64,000 nt of DNA from Saccharospirillum sp039982735 (lineage in GTDB: Bacteria; Pseudomonadota; Gammaproteobacteria; Pseudomonadales; Natronospirillaceae): positions 62,001 to 126,000 of the forward strand of contig NZ_JBDWXV010000003.1 of the NCBI RefSeq assembly GCF_039982735.1. The letters run 5' to 3'. Under the pieces are notes generated by a model, which was given only the letters and a program-made list of their open reading frames with translations, searched no databases and was not told the DNA's origin. The translations under genes and the position numbers were made by a program. Shown one piece after another: positions 1 to 7,120 of the stretch (position 1 is its first letter; every line of letters begins with the position of its first letter).

Positions 1-127
1 ATATGGCACCATATCGAGAAACACTCTCATTCAATCTCATGTATACACTTAGCACCTTCACCGTGACTGGCATTGAGCGTGTCGCCAAATCAATCATAGT
101 TAAACAGACTGATTCACAGAACCAATG

Positions 128-388
128 CTAAACCCCCCGACCGACTGGTTTTGTTGGTGAGCTCAAACCTACCATGTCTTCGATCGATGGTAATTCGTCC
201 TCAGAAACCTTGGCTATCGAATCTTCCAGGCTGAGACTTCTATTCGAGCGGAGCTCTACGCTACCATCAGACACTGTCACTGATAGCTCTTCACTAACTT
301 TCCACTAAGTTTCCTCAAAAAGGTCGGCGGGCAGCGTAATAACCTTTGAGCCTCCAACCTTCCGATTTTTTGTTGTCCATTGCAACAT
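128..388 (-). pseudogene. AbrB/MazE-type antitoxin relic
   Basis: Read on the minus strand from an ATG at 388, the frame gives a KVGGS-KVITLPADLFEE segment, one in-frame TAG at codon 28 (305-307), then continues through VSEELSVTVSDGSVELR, a SLEDSIAKV stretch and a C-terminal KPVGRGV before the stop at 128. This is the layout of MazE/PemI/AbrB-family antitoxins: a swapped-hairpin DNA-binding half, a short acidic toxin-binding tail and a final PVGRE-like end, about 86 codons long. A GGAG ribosome site lies about 9 bases before the ATG. I infer a once functional antitoxin inactivated by the nonsense codon. No MazF/PemK-like toxin follows; a frame open from 97 to the window edge is not recognisable. 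A sequencing error at 305-307 would be the alternative. Confidence 0.6.
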
Positions 389-718
389 TTTGAATATCTC
401 CAGAGTGGCTGACCTATCCAACTTAAAACTGCTGATTTGGCTGTACAGCAGATTGCCACCCCAATGCCCCTAGCCATTCGGATCCGCACCGTAATGGCTC
501 AATGCCCGCACTGCTGCGGCGGCGGCCCTTTTCCAACTGGTTCGGGATATTGACTAACTGGACAGGAATAACCCCAACCCTGCACTGCTTCTCGGTGCAT
601 GAAACCGACTAGTGAGGGTCATGGACCATTAATTTTAAGTGACCATATGCTCTAAGAATACCTAAAAAATTTTAAAACCCGGAAAGTCATTGTTTAAGCG
701 GTTTTAGGCCATGTACCA
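389..718. other. stretch without a recognisable gene
   Basis: No open frame here has a credible start, ribosome site or family resemblance on either strand. The last 100 bases are AT-rich. The stretch lies between the antitoxin relic and the tRNA-like sequence, so it may be decayed mobile or accessory DNA. That is inference from context only. Confidence 0.5.
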
Positions 719-818
719 AATCGTAGGCTCAGGGAGTCTAATATTTTACTATGTCTATTCTGTCATCTTAACCTTGTCAAGGTTGGGGTCGCGAGTTCGA
801 ATCTCGTTGCGATTTCCA
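719..818 (+). tRNA. tRNA-Asp(GTC)-like sequence, probably non-functional
   Basis: The 3' half is convincing. The anticodon stem is 769-773 with 781-785, and the 7-base loop 774-780 reads TTGTCAA (anticodon GTC). A 5-base variable loop is followed by a T stem 791-795/803-807 with loop TTCGAAT, then acceptor strand 808-814, discriminator T and an encoded CCA at 816-818. A 5' acceptor strand AATCGTA at 719-725 pairs with TGCGATT over all seven positions (one G-U). Between it and the anticodon stem there are 43 bases where about 19 are normal, and no proper D-arm is visible. I infer a tRNA pseudogene or a tRNA half with a disrupted D-arm. Such 3' halves often mark integration sites. Confidence 0.5.
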
Positions 819-966
819 CATATAGTAGTCGGCCTACAGGTACTCTTTGACAACAGGGGTTTCAGTCAGATCAATCCAGTTGCTTTCCCTCCCTCCATTC
901 GCAGACAATTTCGTCAAACACCCCGTGAATACTTTACCCAACAGTTCGGGTACCCTTCTCACCAAC

Positions 967-1773
967 ATGACTGAAGACATCGGACTTAACACTATGCTGG
1001 ACCACCTGAACCATCAGTTGGCAACGGAGCTGGAGAATTCACCAAAGTCGCCCAAATATCTGTGTCTGCGTGACGCTGTGCTGGCATTGATCGTTGCCGA
1101 TACCCTGCCAGCAGGGACAAAACTACCCACTGAGCAGGCGCTTGCAGAGTCGTTACCATTGAGCCTGGGTACCATTCAGAAAGGCCTCAAGTCTCTGGTA
1201 GACAGTGGCGACCTCGTCCGTCAGCGTCGCCACGGCACCTTCGTTGCCGATATCGACCACAACCGGGAAATCGGCACCCCAGCTTTTCAGTTTTTCCGGC
1301 CCGACGGGACCCAGGTCAAACTGGTATTCATCACCTTGCTGAAACGAGAGAGTTTGAACAAGCCTGGCCCGTGGCAAGATCATCTGGGAAGCTGTTCTGA
1401 AGGGTATGTTCATCTGGTCAGACAGGACCAGATAGATGGTGCATTTCAATGCCATACCGAAGTCTATCTCAGAGCAGACCGGGCGAAGGGATTACTGGAT
1501 GTCGATCAGGAGCAACTGGAACATGAAACCCTGATCCCCCTCTTGCAGGCATCGGGAACGGTGCACGCCTGGCGCGCCGTCAACCGGCTGACTCAGCTGA
1601 CACTCCCCAAAACGGTACAGGCGACGGTATGGCCTGGTAGTTCGCCTCAGGACTACCACGGCCTGAGACTGGAAACGCATTATCAAACCGATCAGGGCGA
1701 TACCTTTGCCTGGCAGATCATGCACATCCCCCATAATGACTACAGCATTTCAATGACAACCCAATCCTCCTAA
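967..1773 (+). CDS. GntR-family (HutC/UTRA) transcriptional regulator
   Basis: The protein has an N-terminal winged helix-turn-helix of GntR type (LPAGTKLPTEQALAES, then a recognition region SLGTIQKGLKSLVDSGDLV and an RRHGTFVAD wing) and a C-terminal UTRA-like ligand domain with a HTEVYLRAD stretch. The frame is open upstream to 847, but the first 40 residues look non-coding, so I prefer the ATG at 967 (268 aa). ATG 994 is also possible and no strong ribosome site decides. GntR/HutC proteins are ligand-released repressors. It sits just upstream of the Rieske operon on the same strand, and a 14-bp palindrome overlaps that operon's promoter. It therefore probably controls the oxygenase genes. 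The effector is unknown. Confidence 0.85.
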   Translation: MTEDIGLNTMLDHLNHQLATELENSPKSPKYLCLRDAVLALIVADTLPAGTKLPTEQALAESLPLSLGTIQKGLKSLVDSGDLVRQRRHGTFVADIDHNREIGTPAFQFFRPDGTQVKLVFITLLKRESLNKPGPWQDHLGSCSEGYVHLVRQDQIDGAFQCHTEVYLRADRAKGLLDVDQEQLEHETLIPLLQASGTVHAWRAVNRLTQLTLPKTVQATVWPGSSPQDYHGLRLETHYQTDQGDTFAWQIMHIPHNDYSISMTTQSS

Positions 1774-1793
1774 ACGCCTCTCGCTGAGGCGTT
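1773..1793 (+). terminator. stem-loop after the GntR gene
   Basis: AACGCCTC (1773-1780) and GAGGCGTT (1786-1793) form a perfect 8-bp stem with a 5-base loop right at the stop codon. There is no T-run after it, so it is at best a weak or Rho-assisted terminator. Confidence 0.45.
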
Positions 1794-1871
1794 CAAGCCC
1801 CGGCCAACAGAGCACCGTCACACGACTCAACACGACCTGCCACTCCCAGTGTATCTGTCGCTTACAATCTT

Positions 1872-1885
1872 ATACTATATAGTAT
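1872..1885. promoter_or_regulatory. 14-bp perfect palindrome, candidate GntR operator
   Basis: ATACTATATAGTAT is a perfect palindrome that touches the -35 box of the Rieske operon promoter (1885-1890). Its position suits a repressor, and the adjacent GntR regulator is the obvious candidate. A related but degenerate AATATATAGTATT lies at 11710-11722 before the iclR-type gene. Confidence 0.5.
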
Positions 1886-1914
1886 TGACATTACTGCGAA
1901 TCCGTAGATATACT
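1885..1914 (+). promoter_or_regulatory. sigma-70 type promoter of the Rieske operon
   Basis: A TTGACA -35 box (1885-1890), an 18-base spacer and a TATACT -10 box (1909-1914) are visible. The expected start is near 1921, where the inverted repeat begins. The first gene starts at 2000. Confidence 0.6.
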
Positions 1915-1920
1915 CCGGCA

Positions 1921-1959
1921 AAGTCTCATATCCAAAACTAAATATCATATATGAGACTT
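1921..1959. promoter_or_regulatory. 11-bp inverted repeat downstream of the promoter, candidate IclR operator
   Basis: AAGTCTCATAT (1921-1931) and ATATGAGACTT (1949-1959) are exact inverted copies separated by 17 bases. They occupy about +1 to +39 of the predicted transcript. The half-site GTYTCATAT also occurs before the flavin monooxygenase gene (5796) and before the iclR-type gene (11745), so a shared regulator is likely. IclR is my first candidate. Confidence 0.5.
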
Positions 1960-1999
1960 GCATCTGACCTTTCCAACATCAGTGGCAGGAGGGTATGTC

Positions 2000-2317
2000 A
2001 TGACCTGGCAAACCGTATGTACCAAGAATCAGGTCCAGGAGGACTTTCCATTTTCGACCAAAGTAAATGGTCAGGAAATCGGCATCTATGTACTCGATGG
2101 TGAGTATTACGCGCTTGAGGATGTTTGCCCGCACGCCTACGCCCTGTTGTCGCAAGGGTTTGTGGAAGACGGCAAGGTGGAATGCCCGCTTCACGAAGCC
2201 ATGTTCGACATAAAGACCGGAAAATGCCTGCGTGAACCGGCAGATCGGGATGTCAAAGCCTACCCGGTTCGCATACTGGATGATTCTGTCCAACTGCAAC
2301 TCAGTGACGAGGACTAA
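2000..2317 (+). CDS. Rieske [2Fe-2S] ferredoxin, oxygenase electron carrier
   Basis: A 105-residue single-domain Rieske protein with the cluster ligands C43-x-H45 (CPHA) and C62-x2-H65 (CPLH). Proteins of this size carry electrons from a flavin reductase to a terminal Rieske oxygenase in the cytoplasm. The frame is open back to 1958, but the ATG at 2000 has an AGGAGGG ribosome site just upstream and gives the usual length. It is the first gene of the operon with the oxygenase (2655), SDR and reductase (4471), which together make a complete three-component Rieske system. Confidence 0.9.
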   Translation: MTWQTVCTKNQVQEDFPFSTKVNGQEIGIYVLDGEYYALEDVCPHAYALLSQGFVEDGKVECPLHEAMFDIKTGKCLREPADRDVKAYPVRILDDSVQLQLSDED

Positions 2318-2321
2318 GACC

Positions 2322-2639
2322 ATGGGTGCCACAAACACATCGCCGCAGTACAACCCGCAACTGCAAGACTGGGCCAAAATCATTCCATCTTCCGAGCCAG
2401 GCCAGGGTCGCATAGAAGCGCCCGGTGGTTTTGATAACCGTGTGTGGCAAAACCGGGAACGCGTGCCCGAGGCCTTTGAACTGTCACTGATTGAAGGGCT
2501 GGAAACCGTTTTTTCTGGTGGTGCCCAGTCTTTGGATGACGTTGTTACTGGTCTCAACAACGCCGGGTACAACGACCGTCAGGGCGCGCCCTGGACAGAA
2601 GCCAGTTTTCAGCAGGAACTGGCCATCCTTGGCCGGTAA
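2322..2639 (+). CDS. small protein with recombinase-like helix-turn-helix motif, function unknown
   Basis: A 105-residue soluble protein with no signal peptide. The C-terminal third reads SLDDVVTGLNNAGYNDRQGA-PWTEASFQQELAILGR. This matches the pattern of the Recombinase domain of large serine recombinases (a helix, a G-x-x-x-x-x-G turn, a W-T pair and a final helix), but there is no catalytic resolvase domain. The N-terminal part is rich in polar residues and has a GRIEAPGGFDNRVWQNRERVP stretch. The gene starts 4 bases after the ferredoxin stop and lies 15 bases before the oxygenase gene, so it is translationally coupled with them. I recall similar small proteins beside Rieske oxygenases under the name recombinase-like HTH protein. 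A role in assembly or regulation is only a guess. Confidence 0.65.
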   Translation: MGATNTSPQYNPQLQDWAKIIPSSEPGQGRIEAPGGFDNRVWQNRERVPEAFELSLIEGLETVFSGGAQSLDDVVTGLNNAGYNDRQGAPWTEASFQQELAILGR

Positions 2640-2654
2640 TCAGGAGGGTATCTT

Positions 2655-3692
2655 ATGACCACATCACACCTTAAAACGGACCCACAGTCCTATCTCGATT
2701 CCGGCCTGCGTTCGCTCTGGTATCCGGTTATTGCCAGCTGGGAATTGGGCAGCAACCCACTGGGCATCACTCGCCTTAATGAAAATATCGTACTTTGGCG
2801 CGATCACGCCGGACAAATTCAGGCCATTGAAGACCGGTGCCCGCATCGTGGAGCCCGGCTTTCCAAAGGCTGGAACCTGGGCGATCGCCTTGCTTGCTGG
2901 TATCACGGCGTTGAAGTGGACGGTTCAGGAACCGTTTGCGACGTTCCAGCCATCAGCAATAGCCCCATGGTTGGCAAACCCTGTGTTCGACGCTACCCGG
3001 TTCAGGAAGCCCATGGCGCAGTCTTTGTCTGGTTTGGCGTCACGCCTGACGAGCCCCCTGCACCCCTCGAGCTACCCGAGCAGCTCACCGAAACCGACCG
3101 CTTTGGCCACTTCCTGTGCACCGCAACCTGGCAATGCAACTATCAGTATGCCATCGACAACGTAATGGATCCGATGCATGGCACCTTTCTTCACGCCAAC
3201 TCTCACTCCATGGCAGAAGGTGATCGCCAGGCTGACATGACACTGGAACCAACTGACAGTGGTTTCATATTCAAGAAAACCGAACAGGCGGGGGTCAACT
3301 TTGACTGGGTCGAATACGGTAAAAGCGGTGCATTGTGGCTGCGCTTGTCGATCCCCTATCAAAAGAAATTTGGCCCGGGTGGTCCGTTCTGGATCGTCGG
3401 CATGGTCGTCCCGGAAGACAACGACAATTGCCGTGTCTTCTTTTGGCGTGTGCGTGAGGTCGACGGCTGGCAACGCCAGGTCTGGCGCTTCCTGTATCGC
3501 AACAAGCTGGAAGGTTTGCACTGGGACGTTCTGGAACAGGACCGGGTAATATTGGAAAGCCTGGCGCCGGATGCCCGCCAGCATGAAAATCTTTATCAGC
3601 ACGATGTCGGCCTGTCCCGTTTGCGCCGGGTTCTGCTGAAAGCAGCCAAGCAGCAGCTTGCCGTGCGCCAGGAGGCTACCTCTGATGCGTGA
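2655..3692 (+). CDS. aromatic ring-hydroxylating or O/N-demethylating Rieske oxygenase, terminal subunit
   Basis: A 345-residue protein with an N-terminal Rieske domain (C62-x-H64 and C81-x2-H84, in CPHRGA and CWYHG) and a C-terminal catalytic domain. The latter has the mononuclear iron motif DNVMDPMHGTFLH (H175 and H180, bridging Asp just before). Length and motif spacing fit the single-subunit alpha-only group (VanA, phenoxybenzoate dioxygenase and similar demethylases) better than the larger alpha3-beta3 dioxygenases, and no beta subunit gene is present. An AGGAGG ribosome site precedes the ATG. Its stop overlaps the next start by a few bases. The substrate is not determinable from sequence. 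Confidence 0.85.
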   Translation: MTTSHLKTDPQSYLDSGLRSLWYPVIASWELGSNPLGITRLNENIVLWRDHAGQIQAIEDRCPHRGARLSKGWNLGDRLACWYHGVEVDGSGTVCDVPAISNSPMVGKPCVRRYPVQEAHGAVFVWFGVTPDEPPAPLELPEQLTETDRFGHFLCTATWQCNYQYAIDNVMDPMHGTFLHANSHSMAEGDRQADMTLEPTDSGFIFKKTEQAGVNFDWVEYGKSGALWLRLSIPYQKKFGPGGPFWIVGMVVPEDNDNCRVFFWRVREVDGWQRQVWRFLYRNKLEGLHWDVLEQDRVILESLAPDARQHENLYQHDVGLSRLRRVLLKAAKQQLAVRQEATSDA

Positions 3693-4440
3693 TGCACTGC
3701 TGGATAAACGCATTATGGTCAGCGGTGCTGCCCGCGGGCTCGGACGCAGTATCGCCGAAGCAGCGGCCAATCAGGGCGCACGCCTGGTCATTACTGATAT
3801 TCTTTCTGACGAGTTGGAGAACACCGCGACAACGCTGCGAAATCGCGGTGTTGAAGTGGAACACTTGCTGATTGATCAGGGCGATCCGGAATCCATTGAA
3901 CAGGGGTTTACGCAGATTGCCAGCAATGGACCGCTCGATGGCCTGGTCAACAATGCAGCCATTGCAACTCAGGTCGGCGGGAAAACACTGGAAGAGTACG
4001 ACCTGGACCTGTGGGACAGAGTCATGCGCGTCAACGTACGCGGTCTTTGGCTCACTACCCGCGCTGCTGCGCCCCTCCTGGCGAAGTCACCGGCTGGTCG
4101 TATTGTCAACGTGGCCTCCGACACGGCCTTGTGGGGAGCACCGTTGCTGATGGCTTATGTCGCTAGCAAAGGTGCTGTCATTTCGATGACTCGCTCGATG
4201 GCGCGTGAGCTGGGTGATCGCGAAATCTGTGTCAACGCCATCGCACCCGGGCTGACCCACTGCGAGGCCACCGAGTATGTTCCGGAAGAACGCTATCAGA
4301 CCTATCAGCAGGGCCGCGCTTTGAAACGCGAGCAGCACCCGGCAGACATTGATGGCACGGTCGTCTTTTTACTGTCTGACAGCGCCGGGTTCATTACCGG
4401 CCAGCTGATCCCGATCAACGGCGGCTTTGTCTGCCGCTGA
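3685..4440 (+). CDS. short-chain dehydrogenase/reductase (SDR)
   Basis: A classical SDR of 251 residues with the NAD(P) loop GAARGLGRSI near the N-terminus, an NNAAI motif, the catalytic Ser in NVASDT and the YVASK Tyr-Lys pair, ending in a typical LIPINGGF tail. The ATG at 3685 overlaps the oxygenase stop and has an AGGAGG site, so I prefer it to the upstream in-frame codon at 3658. Within a Rieske operon an SDR usually dehydrogenates the cis-dihydrodiol or alcohol formed by the oxygenase, so that is its probable role. Confidence 0.85.
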   Translation: MRDALLDKRIMVSGAARGLGRSIAEAAANQGARLVITDILSDELENTATTLRNRGVEVEHLLIDQGDPESIEQGFTQIASNGPLDGLVNNAAIATQVGGKTLEEYDLDLWDRVMRVNVRGLWLTTRAAAPLLAKSPAGRIVNVASDTALWGAPLLMAYVASKGAVISMTRSMARELGDREICVNAIAPGLTHCEATEYVPEERYQTYQQGRALKREQHPADIDGTVVFLLSDSAGFITGQLIPINGGFVCR

Positions 4441-4470
4441 ACAACCCACAGTGACACCGGGAGCCAAATC

Positions 4471-5703
4471 ATGACTGATTCAAGCACGTCCCAACATCAA
4501 ACGCCGGATAACCGCCACATTGTGGTCGTCGGTGGTGGACAAGCCGGCGGCTGGGTCTGCAAAACCCTGCGTCGCGAGGGCTTCACCGGACGGTTGACTG
4601 TTGTTGCGGATGAAGATTGTGACTTTTATGAGCGGCCCCCTCTGTCGAAGGCCGCCCTGACCGAAGAGCCAGTACTTCCTCGCTTGTTCAGCGACACCGA
4701 CCTTCAGGCTCTGGAGATTCAGTGGCAGCGCCCCAGAACAGCGAAAGCACTGGACGCTCACGCCCGCACACTTACCTTGGACGATGGCACGGTTCTCCGG
4801 TATGACCAACTGGTTCTGGCAACCGGGGCTCGCGCCCGGATTCCGGTGGACGCCTGGTCTGACATTCCAGGGGTCGTCACGCTGCGCAGCTGGAATGATG
4901 CGTTGGCGCTGCGCGAGGCCCTTGGAAGCACCCCTCATCTGGCGGTGATTGGCGGTGGCTGGATCGGCCTGGAAGTCGCTGCCAGTGCACGCCGCCTGGG
5001 ACTCGAAGTCAGCGTTTATGAAGCTCAGGACCGCTTGTGTGCTCGGAGCGTCGGCGAAGAAGTGTCAGCGGCTTTGCTAGAACTGCATCGCGCCTCTGGC
5101 GTTCAGGTACACCTGGGATGCACAAATCTCTCTCTGGATCCTGGCTCACAGGGGCTGGTTCAAGTCACTGCCAACGGACTGCCCCCTCTGACCACCAATC
5201 TGGTACTGGTTGGGACGGGCGTCAGCTTTAATCTGGACCTTGCCAGACAAGCCGACCTTGCCATTGAACAGGGCGTGGTTGTGGATGACCAGGGCCGAAC
5301 GTCAAACCCCGACATTTTTGCCGCTGGCGATATTGCTCAACATCCGCAGCTGGGCCTGTGTTTACAGTCATGGGCCTATGCACAAAACCAGTCCATGACA
5401 GTGGCCCGTGCACTGCTCGGAGAATCCGACCGATACAACGAACCAGCCTGGCTCTGGTCTGACCAGTACGAGGCCAACATCCAGATGCTTGGTATTCCAG
5501 TGCCGGGCTCCCGCTGTGTGATTCGGGAAGATTCCTCCGGGCCCGTGTTTTTTTACCTCGATGAACAGGAGCGGCTCACCCAACTGGTCGCGTTCAATCA
5601 GGCCCGGGCGATCAAGCTTGGAAAGCGCTGGATCAGTAATGGTCGTGTGTTAGTCGCCGACGATTTGGCTGACCCGGCGTTCAACCTGATGTCACTGCGC
5701 TAA
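4471..5703 (+). CDS. FAD-dependent ferredoxin reductase of the Rieske system
   Basis: A 410-residue pyridine-nucleotide-disulphide-type oxidoreductase. It has an N-terminal FAD loop VVGGGQAGGW, the YERPPLSKA signature of oxygenase-coupled ferredoxin reductases, an NAD loop VIGGGWIGLE in the middle, the FAD-binding DIFAAGDIA motif and the C-terminal reductase domain. It passes electrons from NAD(P)H to the ferredoxin encoded at 2000. A GGGAG site precedes the start, 30 bases after the SDR gene. It is the last gene of the operon; the next 200 bases hold a new promoter. Confidence 0.9.
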   Translation: MTDSSTSQHQTPDNRHIVVVGGGQAGGWVCKTLRREGFTGRLTVVADEDCDFYERPPLSKAALTEEPVLPRLFSDTDLQALEIQWQRPRTAKALDAHARTLTLDDGTVLRYDQLVLATGARARIPVDAWSDIPGVVTLRSWNDALALREALGSTPHLAVIGGGWIGLEVAASARRLGLEVSVYEAQDRLCARSVGEEVSAALLELHRASGVQVHLGCTNLSLDPGSQGLVQVTANGLPPLTTNLVLVGTGVSFNLDLARQADLAIEQGVVVDDQGRTSNPDIFAAGDIAQHPQLGLCLQSWAYAQNQSMTVARALLGESDRYNEPAWLWSDQYEANIQMLGIPVPGSRCVIREDSSGPVFFYLDEQERLTQLVAFNQARAIKLGKRWISNGRVLVADDLADPAFNLMSLR

Positions 5704-5743
5704 CAGGCACTCAAAAACAAACACACAAAGCCGCCCAACAGCG

Positions 5744-5772
5744 TTGACTTGAACACTGGAACGGCCTAAATT
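5744..5772 (+). promoter_or_regulatory. sigma-70 type promoter before the flavin monooxygenase gene
   Basis: TTGACT (5744-5749), a 17-base spacer and TAAATT (5767-5772). The layout repeats that of the Rieske operon: promoter first, palindrome just downstream. Confidence 0.45.
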
Positions 5773-5795
5773 ATCAGAATCATATATTAAACATA

Positions 5796-5811
5796 GTTTC
5801 ATATTTGAAAC
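5796..5811. promoter_or_regulatory. palindrome GTTTCA-TATT-TGAAAC, candidate IclR operator
   Basis: A perfect 6-bp inverted repeat with a 4-base centre, lying just after the predicted start at about 5779. The half-site GTTTCATAT recurs at 11745 and, as GTCTCATAT, at 1923. Confidence 0.5.
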
Positions 5812-5901
5812 AAGCACGAAATCAGCAAGTAACAAACCTGAAAACCGATGCGGCGCCATTCACAACAGCCGCAGCAACGACGAACAAGAGACAGGTGAAG
5901 C

Positions 5902-7026
5902 ATGAGCGGATTAAAAATTGGAATTTGCGGTGGTGGTATAGGCGGGTTATGCGCAGCGATTGCTCTGCAGAAACAAGGCCACGACGTCAGCGTCTTTGAA
6001 CAGGCCAGTCAGTTCCTGCGCATTGGTGCTGATGTGAATTTGACTCCCAACGCCGTGCGTGCTCTGGATCAACTCGGCGTCGGTGAAACCCTACGCAATA
6101 CGGCCGCACGCCCCAACTATCGCATCAGTCGCACCTGGGACACAGGCGAGGAAACCTCCCGCCTGCCAATGAATCAGTCGGCCGAGGAGCGCTACCAAGC
6201 GCCCCAGCTCACCATTCATCGAGGTGATTTGCTGCGAGCCCTGGAAAACAAACTGCCGGAGTCTTCTATTCGCCTGGGCGCCCGGGTGAGCCACATCGAG
6301 AACGGGGTGCGGCCTACCGTCCACTTCGAGGATGCTACACAGGAGACGGTGGATCTGGTCATCGGTGGCGATGGCATTCACTCTGCTGTGCGTCGGTCAT
6401 TATGGGGCGATGACTCTCCGGTATTTACCGGTCTGGTGTCCTACCGTGCCGTTATCGACCGTGCCAAAGTCGATGTACCCAATCTGGACTCCTTCACCAA
6501 GTGGTGGGGTCCAACACCCGACCGTCAGGTTGTTGTATTCCCCCTGACACGAGGCGAGGAAGTATTCATCTTTGCCACCACCGCTCAGGATGACTGGCGC
6601 GAAGAGTCCTGGACACTGCCCGGCGATGTCGAAGAGCTGCGTGAGGTCTACGCAGACTTTCACCCGGATGTAAGAACCCTGCTGAATGCCTGCGACAGCG
6701 TTACCAAATCGGCGCTTTATGTGCGTGAGCCCATGGCCCAATGGTCGAAGGAGCACACCACCCTGCTGGGCGACGCAGCGCACCCTATGGTCCCGTTCAT
6801 GGCACAGGGGGCCTGCATGGCGATTGAAGATGCCGTGGTCCTGTCCAGAGCACTGGAGGGGGTTAAGCCCGAGACCTTGAAAGCGGCACTGCAAACCTAT
6901 GAGCAAGCGCGCAAGGAGCGAACGGCAAAAGTTCAGCGTGGGTCTCGTGCTAATGACTGGCTTAAGGAAGCAGGCAACGCCGACTGGGTTTACGGCTATA
7001 GCGCCTGGGATGTCGCGCTAGCTTGA
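5902..7026 (+). CDS. FAD-dependent aromatic monooxygenase, NicC/salicylate-hydroxylase-like
   Basis: A 374-residue group A flavoprotein monooxygenase. It has the dinucleotide loop GGGIGGLCAA at the N-terminus, the DG motif GGDGIHSAVR and the GD motif LLGDAAHPMVPFMAQG. The DWVYGY C-terminus closely recalls 6-hydroxynicotinate 3-monooxygenase (NicC). Such enzymes use NAD(P)H and O2 to hydroxylate, often with decarboxylation, a phenolic or hydroxypyridine ring, preparing it for ring cleavage. An extradiol-type dioxygenase gene follows at 12767. The resemblance to NicC hints at an N-heterocyclic substrate but does not prove it; salicylate-like substrates remain possible. Confidence 0.85.
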   Translation: MSGLKIGICGGGIGGLCAAIALQKQGHDVSVFEQASQFLRIGADVNLTPNAVRALDQLGVGETLRNTAARPNYRISRTWDTGEETSRLPMNQSAEERYQAPQLTIHRGDLLRALENKLPESSIRLGARVSHIENGVRPTVHFEDATQETVDLVIGGDGIHSAVRRSLWGDDSPVFTGLVSYRAVIDRAKVDVPNLDSFTKWWGPTPDRQVVVFPLTRGEEVFIFATTAQDDWREESWTLPGDVEELREVYADFHPDVRTLLNACDSVTKSALYVREPMAQWSKEHTTLLGDAAHPMVPFMAQGACMAIEDAVVLSRALEGVKPETLKAALQTYEQARKERTAKVQRGSRANDWLKEAGNADWVYGYSAWDVALA

Positions 7027-7120
7027 ACGGCTGACTATCGAAGGACTGGACTCAGAAAACTCAAAAAAAACATCGAAACACTCGATAGCATATCTAACAA
7101 TTACAACCGAGGATAACGTC

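Noticed and set aside
1..97. Minus-strand frame open to the window edge (starts with an ATG at 97)
   Set aside because: No ribosome site and no resemblance to MazF/PemK toxins or any other family; too short to support.
277..489. Open frame of 70 codons on the minus strand
   Set aside because: It lies in another frame over the antitoxin relic, which reads better across its stop codon.
711..974. Open frame of 87 codons with a plausible-looking start
   Set aside because: It runs through the tRNA-like sequence; its GSRVRISL stretch is the usual translation of a T-arm, so it is not a gene.
2322..2639. Mobile-element recombinase
   Set aside because: Only the helix-turn-helix-like part is present, there is no catalytic Ser domain and no inverted or direct repeats border it; it is an operon member.
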